A stretch of DNA of 45,675 nt from JAGOZV01 sp964622895 (GTDB lineage Bacteria > Patescibacteriota > Saccharimonadia > Saccharimonadales > Saccharimonadaceae), in assembly GCA_964622895.1 (NCBI GenBank), contig CAZUSB010000001.1, positions 1 to 45,675 on the forward strand, written 5' to 3'. The position numbers and the translations under genes are program-made. Below the pieces are notes generated by a model. The model was not told the origin of the DNA. It searched no databases and worked only from the letters and a program-made list of their open reading frames with translations. Below are positions 14,861-22,832 of this stretch, one piece after another; within the stretch, counting starts at the first letter, position 1; every line of letters starts with the position of its first letter.

Positions 14861-16639
14861 TTAATTCCTAACAACTCGCATAACTTCTTCTACTGTCGTT
14901 TCGCCACGAAGACATTTTATAAAGCCGTCCATAGTCATGTCTACCATGCCATCTTTGAGTGCCTGCTTGTTTATTTCTTCGCTAGTAGCGTTAGCAGTAA
15001 TTAGGCGTTGAATAGCTGTCGTGTTATTGAGTGCTTCATAAATACCGCGTCGTCCTTTGTAGCCAGAGGTAGAGCCTTGGGCGTTATCTTTTTCGTCAGC
15101 TTTCCAAAATGTTTTAATAGTTTTTCCGTCAGTACTGAGGGGTAGGTCGCCGCCAATGCCACCAGCCTTCGCTTGTTTTTCTAGCTCGTGAATACGCACC
15201 ATATCTTTTTCGTAAGAAAGACCAAGAGATGACATGATTGATTTAATTTCAGTTTCAGATGGAGAGTAGGCGATACGTGTCTCGGGGTTAAGTCTCCGTA
15301 CGAGTCGTTGACCGATAGCTAGTTTTACGGTACTAGCTATTAAGAACGGTTCAACGCCCATGTCTAGTAGACGGGGCAAGGAAGTCGCAGCGTTATTTGT
15401 GTGAAGTGTACTAAAGACAAGGTGACCAGTTAGTGCTGCTTGAATACCAAGTCCGGCTGTCTCGCTGTCGCGAATCTCACCGATCATAATAATATTAGGA
15501 TCTTGGCGCAAAAGTGAACGCAGTCCATTAGCAAAAGTCATACCGGCCTTAGGATTCGTCTGAGTTTGATTAACTCCTGGTATTTTATATTCAACTGGAT
15601 CTTCGACGGTAGAAATATTGACCTCAGGAGTATTTAGGATCGTTAAAATACTAAAGAGGCTAGTAGATTTTCCTGAGCCGGTTGGACCAGTCACTAGAAT
15701 CATACCGTCTGGTTCAGTCATTGCCGCGGTTGTTAGCTGTAAAGCCTCTCCCCAGTAGCCAAGCTCTCCTAGAGAAACTGCTTGATTGGACTCGTCAAGA
15801 ATACGAATAACAATCTTTTCTCCATCTGCTACGGGCAACGTGCTGACACGAAGAGCAAAGCGTTTGCCACCAAGATTAATCTTAAAACGACCATCTTGAG
15901 GTACGCGGCGTTCATCGATTTTTAGATTGGAAAGAATTTTCACTCGACTAGCCAAGGAGTGTTGAACGTTTATCGGCAACCTGTTAACCTCTCTCAAGAC
16001 ACCATCAATACGATAACGCACCATGATAAAATCTTCTCGCGGTTCAATGTGGATGTCACTGGCGTTAGAGCGAATGGCATATTCTAAGAGAAGGTTTATT
16101 GTTTTGGCGATTGGTGAATCTTCATCAAGGTCTTTGTCTACGATAGGATTCTCACTATTATCTTCTCGTTGAATGTCAATAACTTCATCAAGCTCTTTGT
16201 CTACGTTTGCCCTGTAGGCGCCAAGGGCAGACAGTATATTACTGGATGGAGCGATGTAGATTTTAGCAGGCTTACCCAGTGCTTTCTCGATAAAGTTTAT
16301 GGCCACCACGTCATCAGGATCGTCCATAGCCAGATGAAAATTACCATCTTCGTCTTGTTGAAATAAAACTACATTATATTGACGAGCAGTTTGTTCTGGT
16401 ATCAGAGACAAGACTTCAAAAGGAATCTTGCTGGTGGTTAGCTCTATAAATGGAATGCCACTGTATTTAGAAAAAGCTTGCGCAAGGGAGTGGTCGTTGA
16501 TAATACTGCGTTGTTCGGCTAGGGTCTGGATGGGTGTATCTAATCTAACTGCCTCATTAGCAAGCTCATTAATTTGCTCTTCAGTAGCCACACCACTGCG
16601 TACGAGCACCTTCTTAATGGTTTCGTCTGAAATACGCAT
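14861..16639 (-). CDS. pilB: PilB/GspE pilus extension ATPase
   Basis: Hexameric motor ATPase for pilus assembly. It has 592 residues. The N-terminal T2SSE-N domain (1-150) starts with a helical region (RSGVATEEQINELANEA). The catalytic half has VRYRIDGVLREV, the Walker A GPTGSGKST at 318-326, the Asp box region VEDPVEYKIPGVNQTQ, the Walker B-like GEIRDSETA and the His box LTGHLVFSTLHTN. The Cys4 zinc-binding segment usual before YKGRxGIYE is missing: that stretch is FWKADEKDNAQGSTSGYKGRRGIYE, without cysteines, and is preceded by an insertion. It is the first gene of the pilus operon and divergent from tsaE. Confidence 0.95.
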   Translation of the reverse strand: MRISDETIKKVLVRSGVATEEQINELANEAVRLDTPIQTLAEQRSIINDHSLAQAFSKYSGIPFIELTTSKIPFEVLSLIPEQTARQYNVVLFQQDEDGNFHLAMDDPDDVVAINFIEKALGKPAKIYIAPSSNILSALGAYRANVDKELDEVIDIQREDNSENPIVDKDLDEDSPIAKTINLLLEYAIRSNASDIHIEPREDFIMVRYRIDGVLREVNRLPINVQHSLASRVKILSNLKIDERRVPQDGRFKINLGGKRFALRVSTLPVADGEKIVIRILDESNQAVSLGELGYWGEALQLTTAAMTEPDGMILVTGPTGSGKSTSLFSILTILNTPEVNISTVEDPVEYKIPGVNQTQTNPKAGMTFANGLRSLLRQDPNIIMIGEIRDSETAGLGIQAALTGHLVFSTLHTNNAATSLPRLLDMGVEPFLIASTVKLAIGQRLVRRLNPETRIAYSPSETEIKSIMSSLGLSYEKDMVRIHELEKQAKAGGIGGDLPLSTDGKTIKTFWKADEKDNAQGSTSGYKGRRGIYEALNNTTAIQRLITANATSEEINKQALKDGMVDMTMDGFIKCLRGETTVEEVMRVVRN

Positions 16640-16650
16640 ACTGCAATTCC

Positions 16651-16656
16651 ATTATA
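16651..16656 (-). promoter_or_regulatory. -10 box of the pilus operon
   Basis: Minus-strand TATAAT, 11 bases from the pilB ATG at 16639, predicting a leader of only about four bases. It is back to back with the tsaE promoter in a 42-base intergenic region. Confidence 0.55.
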
Positions 16657-16667
16657 GACTATCGTGG

Positions 16668-16673
16668 TATAAT
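16668..16673 (+). promoter_or_regulatory. Extended -10 box of tsaE
   Basis: TG-G-TATAAT, eight bases before the ATG at 16682; predicted leaderless or nearly so. Confidence 0.55.
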
Positions 16674-16681
16674 TAACCATA

Positions 16682-17134
16682 ATGAAAATGCAGATAGCGA
16701 CAGAAAGTGCTCAAATTCAACTCGGAAAAAAAATCGGCCAACTACTTAAAGGTGGAGAATTGATAGAGCTAAAAGGTGACATTGGTACAGGAAAGACCAC
16801 GCTTGTAAAGGGTTTCGCCCAGGGGTTATTAATAAATGAAGACGTACAGAGCCCCAGTTTTACTATTAGTCGTTTTTATAAAAATAATAAAGGGCTGAAT
16901 TTGTTTCATTATGATTTTTATAGATTAAATGATGCCGGCATTATGAAAAACGAAATCGCTGAGGTAGCAATAGATGGTAATAATATTGTCGCAATTGAGT
17001 GGGCAGGTGCGGTAAAAGATGTTTTACCAGAGAAAAGAATTATCATCAATATTTCTCATCAGGAAAACGGCAGAAAAATTGTCATTGATGCGCCTGATGA
17101 TTTTGCATATATTTTGGAAGGGCTTAAAAAATGA
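16682..17134 (+). CDS. tsaE: tRNA t6A synthesis ATPase TsaE
   Basis: P-loop ATPase of the TsaB-TsaD-TsaE complex that makes threonylcarbamoyl-adenosine at position 37 of ANN-decoding tRNAs. It has 150 residues, normal length. Walker A is GDIGTGKTTLVKG. The family signatures VQSPSFTISRFY and FHYDFYRLND follow, and AIEWAG corresponds to the conserved IEW segment near the C-terminus. Its last codons overlap tsaB by four bases (ATGA). The partner tsaD is not in this window. Confidence 0.94.
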   Translation: MKMQIATESAQIQLGKKIGQLLKGGELIELKGDIGTGKTTLVKGFAQGLLINEDVQSPSFTISRFYKNNKGLNLFHYDFYRLNDAGIMKNEIAEVAIDGNNIVAIEWAGAVKDVLPEKRIIINISHQENGRKIVIDAPDDFAYILEGLKK

Positions 17135-17520
17135 AAATGTTATTAAATACCAGTAGCTCGAAGACTGAGTTGATTTTAGTCACAAAGACTAACCAACAAG
17201 TCAATTATCAATGGGAGAGCGGGCGAGAGTTGTCAAAAGATTTATTGAAATACATGAAAGAACGATTGAACGAAAATGGCGCGGATTTTTCTGACCTAAC
17301 CGGACTTGGATTTTATCGAGGGCCAGGTAGTTTTACTGGCTTAAGGATCGGTGTTACGGTTATGAATGCTTTATCTTATGCTTTAAAAATTCCGATTGTC
17401 GGATCGACTAATGATAATTGGATTTCTGATTGTGTGATAAAACTTGACGATAGCAAAAATGATCAGATGCTGACGCCTTTTTATGGCGCTGAAGCAAATA
17501 TCACCAAGCCGCGTAAATGA
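17131..17520 (+). CDS. tsaB: Short TsaB-like t6A complex scaffold
   Basis: ASKHA-fold protein that dimerises with TsaD in t6A synthesis. The N-terminal half is clear: LLNTSSSKTELILV, then RELSKDLLKYMKERL, and the signature GPGSFTGLRIGVTVMNAL. At 129 residues it is much shorter than typical TsaB (about 220-230); the C-terminal half is missing and the tail after residue 100 has no recognisable motif. Since the N-terminal domain makes the TsaD contact, the short form can be functional. No frameshift is apparent. It overlaps tsaE by four bases and is followed by the rny promoter. Confidence 0.85.
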   Translation: MKMLLNTSSSKTELILVTKTNQQVNYQWESGRELSKDLLKYMKERLNENGADFSDLTGLGFYRGPGSFTGLRIGVTVMNALSYALKIPIVGSTNDNWISDCVIKLDDSKNDQMLTPFYGAEANITKPRK

Positions 17521-17534
17521 TTCTTATTTTTACC

Positions 17535-17563
17535 TTGCAAGTTATTCTCTGCGAGACTACAAT
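17535..17563 (+). promoter_or_regulatory. rny promoter P1
   Basis: TTGCAA (17535-17540), 17-base spacer, TACAAT (17558-17563). The predicted start is about 17569-17570, the first base of a hairpin. Confidence 0.6.
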
Positions 17564-17568
17564 AGACT

Positions 17569-17593
17569 ATAGGTTGTAAATGTAACAACCTAT
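17569..17593 (+). promoter_or_regulatory. Stem-loop at the predicted 5' end of the rny mRNA
   Basis: ATAGGTTGT (17569-17577) pairs perfectly with ACAACCTAT (17585-17593) around the loop AAATGTA. There is no T-run after it, so it is not a terminator. It begins at the start site predicted from P1. Confidence 0.6.
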
Positions 17594-17608
17594 GAATAAA
17601 TATTAATT

Positions 17609-17637
17609 TTGATAGATGTGATTGTTTTTGTTATACA
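17609..17637 (+). promoter_or_regulatory. rny promoter P2 (possible)
   Basis: TTGATA (17609-17614), 17-base spacer, TATACA (17632-17637). It would give a shorter leader, without the hairpin, that still contains the AGGGAGG ribosome binding site at 17676-17682. Confidence 0.4.
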
Positions 17638-17686
17638 TTAAAGTCAAGACGAACACTTGGCCAAGAACGATCTTTAGGGAGGAAAA

Positions 17687-19192
17687 ATGGAAATTGTATT
17701 AGCCGTCATTGGTATAGTGGCAGGTGTAGGTGGTACCCTTGCGTATGAAAAATCACGAGGCACTACAGGCAAAGTCAAGGGTGACAAATTAATTGACGAC
17801 GCAAAGTCAAAAGCTAGTGATATATTAGTTAAAGCAAAAGAAGAGTCGGTAAATATTGCCAATGAGATGAAAAAGGAAGAGAACGAACGACGCAAAAATT
17901 GGCACAAAACGGAGACCCGTCTTGCGGAGCGCGAAACTAGCCTAGATAAAAAACTGGATGATATTGACCTTAGAAACGAGAATTTACGCAAACAAGAAGC
18001 AGATGTTGATGAGCTAAAAAATGAAATTCGCGAAATTAGAGGGCGACAGCAAGAGAAGCTAGAAAAAATCGCCAGACTATCAAAGAAGGATGCTACAGAT
18101 AAGCTTCTGCAGATGACAGAAAAAGATATAAAACAAGACATGGTGGGTCTAATAAATAAACTGCAAAAAGATACCGAAGAAATCGCCGAAGAAAAAGCCC
18201 AGATGATTTTATTAACCGCCATGGAAAGAATGTCTTCTGAGGTGACAGCGGAGCGAACAGTGACAGCTCTAAAGCTAGCTGACGAAGAGATGAAGGGACG
18301 GATCATCGGAAAAGAGGGGCGAAACATCCAAGCGCTTCAAAGAGCAACCGGAGTGGACATTTTAGTTGATGACACACCTGGCATGATTGTTTTAAGCTCT
18401 TTTGACCCGGTTAGACGTCAGGTTGCACGATTAACCTTAGAAATGCTAATGAAAGACGGACGAATTCACCCTGGACGGATTGAAGAGGTTGTCGAAAAAG
18501 CGCAAAAAGCCATAGAAAAAGAAATTATGCGAGCAGGCGAAGACGCAGCTCGTGAAGTTGGAGTGATTGGTCTACCGCGTGAGCTTGTTCAGTTAGTTGG
18601 CGAACTAAAATATCGTACTAGCTACGGACAAAACGTTTTGCTTCATAGTGTAGAGATGGCGCACATTGCCGGCCAGATAGCCGAAGAGATTGGTGCCGAT
18701 GTACGCATAACCAAAACTGCTACTCTGCTGCATGATATGGGCAAGTCGGTTACACATAAGATTGAAGGTAAACATCATATTATTGCCGCAGAACTCGCTC
18801 GTAAATACGGGCTTGATGAGCGAATTGCCCACGCCATAGAAGCGCATCATGATGATATAGATCCGACAACCCCTGAAGCAGTCATCGTTCGGGTGGTTGA
18901 CGCTGCCTCTGCAGCAAGGCCAGGTGCTCGGAATATTAGTGCTGAAAACTTCGCTGATCGTATGCGTGAACTTGAAAACGTTGCTACTAGTTTTTCTGGA
19001 ATTGACAAGGCTTACGCTATTAGTGCCGGACGTGAGATTCGAGTGATTGTTAGCCCAAAGGATATCGATGACTTGAGCGCAATTAAATTAGCTCGTGATA
19101 TCGCTACCAAGATTGAAAGTACTATGCAATATCCTGGGACTATCAAGGTCAATGTGATTCGTGAAACCAGGGCAACAGAATACGCAAAATAA
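17687..19192 (+). CDS. rny: Ribonuclease Y
   Basis: Membrane-anchored endoribonuclease that starts mRNA decay in many bacteria lacking RNase E. It has 501 residues. A membrane helix (about 2-22) is followed by a long charged coiled coil (about 35-190), a KH RNA-binding domain (about 195-265, with GRIIGKEGRNIQ and TPGMIVLSSFDPVRR) and an HD domain (about 310-420) with LLHSVEMAH, the metal pair His349-Asp350 in LLHDMGKS, IEAHHDD and VRVVDAASAARPGAR. All catalytic motifs are present. The ATG at 17687 has a strong Shine-Dalgarno site. Two candidate promoters and a 5' hairpin precede it. Confidence 0.97.
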   Translation: MEIVLAVIGIVAGVGGTLAYEKSRGTTGKVKGDKLIDDAKSKASDILVKAKEESVNIANEMKKEENERRKNWHKTETRLAERETSLDKKLDDIDLRNENLRKQEADVDELKNEIREIRGRQQEKLEKIARLSKKDATDKLLQMTEKDIKQDMVGLINKLQKDTEEIAEEKAQMILLTAMERMSSEVTAERTVTALKLADEEMKGRIIGKEGRNIQALQRATGVDILVDDTPGMIVLSSFDPVRRQVARLTLEMLMKDGRIHPGRIEEVVEKAQKAIEKEIMRAGEDAAREVGVIGLPRELVQLVGELKYRTSYGQNVLLHSVEMAHIAGQIAEEIGADVRITKTATLLHDMGKSVTHKIEGKHHIIAAELARKYGLDERIAHAIEAHHDDIDPTTPEAVIVRVVDAASAARPGARNISAENFADRMRELENVATSFSGIDKAYAISAGREIRVIVSPKDIDDLSAIKLARDIATKIESTMQYPGTIKVNVIRETRATEYAK

Positions 19193-19212
19193 GTGTGGTA
19201 AAAATAACATAA

Positions 19213-19242
19213 GCATTTCGTGATTGTGGTCACGAAAAAGCA
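19213..19242 (+). other. Stem-loop downstream of rny
   Basis: TTTCGTGA pairs with TCACGAAA around the loop TTGTGG, with an outer GC/GC closing pair across a small bulge. It has no T-run on either strand, so I do not call it a terminator. It may protect the 3' end of the rny message. Confidence 0.4.
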
Positions 19243-19252
19243 ATAATCTGCA

Positions 19253-19306
19253 TTGACACGCTATATATAAGGGCATATGCTGGTTGTAGTACGCTATATA
19301 TAGCGC
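19253..19306 (+). promoter_or_regulatory. nrdD promoter with two NrdR-like boxes
   Basis: TTGACA (19253-19258), 17-base spacer, TATGCT (19276-19281). Two copies of ACGCTATATATA start at 19258 and 19291, 33 bases (about three helical turns) apart. The first overlaps the -35/spacer and the second lies just after the predicted start. The second contains the perfect palindrome CGCTATATATAGCG (19292-19305). This matches the NrdR operator layout (paired boxes with a TATATA core) known at ribonucleotide reductase genes. Confidence 0.7.
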
Positions 19307-19332
19307 ATTAAAAACCAATAATTAGGAGGGGT

Positions 19333-21426
19333 ATGTACTTATCAATCAGAAAACGCAACGAAGTTGTGGTAGACTTTGATGTCTCAAAAATCAAAATAGC
19401 TTTGCAAAAAGCTGGGGAAGCTACTGGCGAATATAATGAAAAGGTCGCAATAGAATTAGCTGATAAAGTTTTAGCTCGTGCCTTAAAGACAATCAAGCAA
19501 GAGATTCCAGATGTTGAGCAGATTCAAGATATCGCAGAAGACGTCTTGCTAGTATCAAAATACAAAAAAACTGCAAAAGCTTATATCATTTATCGCGATC
19601 AGCACGACAAGATGCGTAAGATTGCCATAGACAATCACATAGATTTGATGGACTCATACCTTGGCGATTTGGACTGGTTGATTAAAGAAAATAGTAATAT
19701 GGGCTACTCTTTGCAGGGATTAAATAACTATATTTCTTCGGCTGTCACAAAAGATTACTGGTTAGATAAAATATATGCTAAAGAAATTGGAGAAGCACAT
19801 CGTGCAGGAGATATGCACGTACATGATTTGAGCCTACTTTCAGTATATTGTGTCGGCTGGGATTTGTTGGATCTACTCCGTGAAGGCTTTACAGGAGTAC
19901 CAGGAAAAGTTTCTAGTAAACCAGCTAAGCATCTGCGATCTGCACTTGGACAGATAGTCAACTTCTTTTACACATTGCAAGGTGAGGCGTCTGGTGCTCA
20001 AGCCTTTAGTAATTTTGATACACTACTAGCGCCATTTGTTCGCGCAGACAAATTAAGTTACAAGGAGGTCAAACAGGCTTTACAAGAGTTTGTCTTCAAC
20101 GTAAATGTGCCGACACGAGTTGGTTTTCAGACACCATTTACTAATATTACTTTAGATTTAAACGCGCCTGAATATTTAGCTGGTAATCCTGTGATAATTG
20201 GCGGTGAGATGCAAGATACAAATTATGGCGACTATCAAGAAGAAATGAATATGTTTAACCGTGCGCTACTTGAGGTTCTGGTTGAGGGAGATTCAACTGG
20301 GCGTGTCTTTACTTTCCCGATTCCTACCTACAACATCACTAAGGATTTTGATTGGGATAACCCGGTGATTGAAGATTTATGGAAAGCGACTGCAAAATAC
20401 GGAATCCCTTATTTTAGTAACTTTATCAATAGTGATATGGATCCGGGTGACGCTCGATCTATGTGTTGCCGTTTGAGAATAGATAACCGCAAGCTAGAAT
20501 ATCGTGGTGGCGGATTGTTTGGTTCAAATCCAATGACTGGCTCAATTGGCGTGGTGACCTTGAACCTACCGAGACTGGCGATGAAATCAAAAGATAAAAA
20601 AGAATTTTATAAGGGCTTGGATCGCTTGATGGTCTTAGCGAAGGAAAGCCTAGAGGTGAAGCGAAAAACATTAGAACGTTTAACCGAGGCTAATCTTTAT
20701 CCTTATACCAAGTATTATCTAAGGAGTATCAAAGGCTCCATGGGAAATTATTGGACAAATCATTTTTCTACGATTGGACTGGTTGGCACAAATGAGGCTG
20801 CGTTGAATTTGCTCGGAAAAGATATCGGTACTGATGAGGGCAAAAAATTTGCCGAGGATGTCTTGGATTATATGCGTGATAGGCTGGTTGATTTTCAAGA
20901 GGAGACGGGCAATAACTATAACTTAGAAGCAACACCAGCTGAAGGCACAACTTATCGGTTGGCGCAAATTGACCAAAAGGATTTTGATAAGCCTCATTTT
21001 GCAAATGGCGTAGGCAAGGAGCCAATCGCACCTTTTTATACAAACTCAACTCATTTGCCTGTAAATTATACTGATGATTTGTATGAACTGCTAGAATTGC
21101 AAGACGAATTGCAAACAAAATACACCGGGGGGACAGTCATACACTTCTTCTTGGGTGAGCAAGTTGATGATCCAAGTCTGATTAAAAAATTAGTTAAAAA
21201 CATTTGTGAAAATTATAGTTTGCCCTATTTCACATTTAGCCCGAGCTTCTCTGTTTGTGCTAATCACGGCTACCTGAGTGGTGAGCATGAATTTTGCCCT
21301 AAGTGTAACGAAAACTGTGAGATTTATTCACGAGTTGTAGGGTTCTTAACTCCAACTCATCGTTGGAACGATGGCAAGCAATCAGAGTTTGCCATGCGCA
21401 AACATTATGAAAAAGCAATAAAATGA
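19333..21426 (+). CDS. nrdD: Anaerobic ribonucleoside-triphosphate reductase
   Basis: Class III ribonucleotide reductase, making dNTPs from NTPs with a glycyl radical under anoxic conditions. It has 697 residues. An N-terminal ATP-cone allosteric domain (about 1-90, starting YLSIRKRNEVVVDFD) precedes the barrel. The radical site is Gly670 in SRVVGFL near the C-terminus. The zinc site is formed by Cys642 with His645 (CANHGYL) plus Cys655, Cys658 and Cys662. A strong TAGGAGGGG site precedes the ATG. It overlaps nrdG by four bases (ATGA). Putative NrdR boxes in the promoter suggest repression when dATP is high. Confidence 0.96.
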   Translation: MYLSIRKRNEVVVDFDVSKIKIALQKAGEATGEYNEKVAIELADKVLARALKTIKQEIPDVEQIQDIAEDVLLVSKYKKTAKAYIIYRDQHDKMRKIAIDNHIDLMDSYLGDLDWLIKENSNMGYSLQGLNNYISSAVTKDYWLDKIYAKEIGEAHRAGDMHVHDLSLLSVYCVGWDLLDLLREGFTGVPGKVSSKPAKHLRSALGQIVNFFYTLQGEASGAQAFSNFDTLLAPFVRADKLSYKEVKQALQEFVFNVNVPTRVGFQTPFTNITLDLNAPEYLAGNPVIIGGEMQDTNYGDYQEEMNMFNRALLEVLVEGDSTGRVFTFPIPTYNITKDFDWDNPVIEDLWKATAKYGIPYFSNFINSDMDPGDARSMCCRLRIDNRKLEYRGGGLFGSNPMTGSIGVVTLNLPRLAMKSKDKKEFYKGLDRLMVLAKESLEVKRKTLERLTEANLYPYTKYYLRSIKGSMGNYWTNHFSTIGLVGTNEAALNLLGKDIGTDEGKKFAEDVLDYMRDRLVDFQEETGNNYNLEATPAEGTTYRLAQIDQKDFDKPHFANGVGKEPIAPFYTNSTHLPVNYTDDLYELLELQDELQTKYTGGTVIHFFLGEQVDDPSLIKKLVKNICENYSLPYFTFSPSFSVCANHGYLSGEHEFCPKCNENCEIYSRVVGFLTPTHRWNDGKQSEFAMRKHYEKAIK

Positions 21427-22127
21427 AAATCGGGGGTATTCAAAAACTATCTTTAGTTGACTACCCTGGAAAAACCAGTGCGGCAATATTCACAATCGGT
21501 TGCAACATGCGCTGTGGATATTGCCATAATCCCGAGCTAGTTTTACCTGAGCGCTACGCCGATAGTATTCCCGAAGATGATATCCTAGAGTTTTTAAAAA
21601 GACGAGTCGGCAAGCTAGAGGGCGTAGTAGTTAGCGGTGGTGAACCGACTATGCACGAAGATTTACCAGATTTTTTCGCTAAACTAAAAAAACTTGGTTT
21701 TTACACAAAACTAGACAGCAACGGCACACATCCGCAAATGATCAAAGAACTGATTAATAGACAATTGATTGATTATATTGCGATGGACGTCAAAGGGCCT
21801 TTGGAGAAATATCAAGCGATTGTCGCTTATCCTGTAGATACTGACGCAGTAAAAGCTAGTATACAGCTAATTATGGATTCGGACATAGATTGCGAGTTTC
21901 GCACGACGGTTGTCAAATCTCAGTTAATTTTTGACAAGAATAAAAAAGATGACTTTGACGCAATCGGTCAGTTAGTGAGAGGAGCTCCGAGGTTTGCATT
22001 GCAAAAATTTCGCACTGGTCGGACATTAAATCCTCGTTTTGAAAGAGAAACAACCTATTCGGATGAAGACTTTCAGTTGATAAAAAATAAAATGGAACAA
22101 TATGTAGATAAGTGTGTGGTGCATTAG
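21423..22127 (+). CDS. nrdG: Anaerobic ribonucleotide reductase activase (radical SAM)
   Basis: Radical SAM enzyme that installs the glycyl radical on NrdD. It has 234 residues, in the longer activase subfamily. The 4Fe-4S motif is C-x3-C-x2-C at Cys27, Cys31 and Cys34 (GCNMRCGYCHNPEL). SAM-binding GGE is seen in VVSGGEPTMHEDL. KLDSNGTHP and AMDVKGPL follow the pattern of this activase type. It is translationally coupled to nrdD by a four-base overlap, and the flavin oxidoreductase follows after nine bases, so a complete activation module is co-transcribed. Confidence 0.94.
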   Translation: MKIGGIQKLSLVDYPGKTSAAIFTIGCNMRCGYCHNPELVLPERYADSIPEDDILEFLKRRVGKLEGVVVSGGEPTMHEDLPDFFAKLKKLGFYTKLDSNGTHPQMIKELINRQLIDYIAMDVKGPLEKYQAIVAYPVDTDAVKASIQLIMDSDIDCEFRTTVVKSQLIFDKNKKDDFDAIGQLVRGAPRFALQKFRTGRTLNPRFERETTYSDEDFQLIKNKMEQYVDKCVVH

Positions 22128-22136
22128 GAGTTTAAG

Positions 22137-22832
22137 GTGAGTCAGAAGTTGCAAGCAAAAGTTTTGAAAATTAAACAACAGACACCAGATGTTTGGTCTA
22201 TAGATTTTCTTGTAGATGGCAAGCCCCTGCCGGCAGAGGCTGGACAATATATCTCGGTGTTTTTTGACGAGACTGATGTAGCTGAAGGCAAAGCCTATAG
22301 TTTGTCTAGTTCACCGACCGACCCTACCTCACAAATCACCGTTAAGCGAATCGGGCTATTCTCTGGCAAGTTGACGGACCTAAAAGAGGGCGATTTTTTT
22401 ACTATTAGTCCGGCTTATGGATTTTTTGAGGCGTTTTTAGGAGAACCGGCAGTTTTTATTGGACAGGGAGTTGGGATTTCACCTCTATTTAGTATTATCT
22501 GCGATGAGATAAAACGCGACACGTCAAGGACTATGGAATTACATTACAGCAACAAGACAGAAAATGACATCATTTTTCATAGTGAGTTAAACGAGTTTAA
22601 TAATAGAGAGAAATTAACTACAAATTTTTATATCACAAGACAAAAGGACAGCGCTTATGAAAAAAGGCGTTTTTCTGTAGACGATTTAAAGAACCTGTCT
22701 GACGAAACTTGTTTTTATTTATGTGGCACGACAGATTTTACGAGATCTGTCTGGCGTCAGCTTGTCAAGAAAGGTGTCAACGAAAACCAAATATCGGTAG
22801 AAGTGTTTTTTGGAGCAAATGATGGAAATTAA
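22137..22832 (+). CDS. FAD/NAD(P)-binding oxidoreductase (ferredoxin-NADP reductase type)
   Basis: A 231-residue flavoprotein reductase. The N-terminal FAD-binding barrel holds AGQYISVFF and the flavin motif KAYSLSSSP. The C-terminal nucleotide domain has GQGVGISPLFSII and the C-terminal motif LCGTTDFTRSVW. No ferredoxin domain is attached. It starts with GTG at 22137, preceded by GGAG. The place right behind nrdG suggests it delivers electrons from NAD(P)H, directly or through a flavodoxin, to the NrdG cluster or to NrdD turnover; this is inference from position. Its end overlaps the next gene. Confidence 0.87.
   Translation: MSQKLQAKVLKIKQQTPDVWSIDFLVDGKPLPAEAGQYISVFFDETDVAEGKAYSLSSSPTDPTSQITVKRIGLFSGKLTDLKEGDFFTISPAYGFFEAFLGEPAVFIGQGVGISPLFSIICDEIKRDTSRTMELHYSNKTENDIIFHSELNEFNNREKLTTNFYITRQKDSAYEKRRFSVDDLKNLSDETCFYLCGTTDFTRSVWRQLVKKGVNENQISVEVFFGANDGN

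Noticed and set aside
17674..18327. Minus-strand frame of 217 codons, very Ser/Phe-rich
   Set aside because: It is the antisense of the rny coiled-coil region; composition is the mirror of a Glu/Lys/Arg-rich sequence and it has no ribosome binding site.
19213..19242. Strong stem-loop after rny as a terminator
   Set aside because: No T-run follows on the plus strand and none on the minus strand, so only a generic stem-loop is reported.
22810..22821. TTG start for the Cys-motif protein
   Set aside because: GGAG at 22812-22815 overlaps it and is placed for the ATG at 22822; the TTG would need a site not seen.
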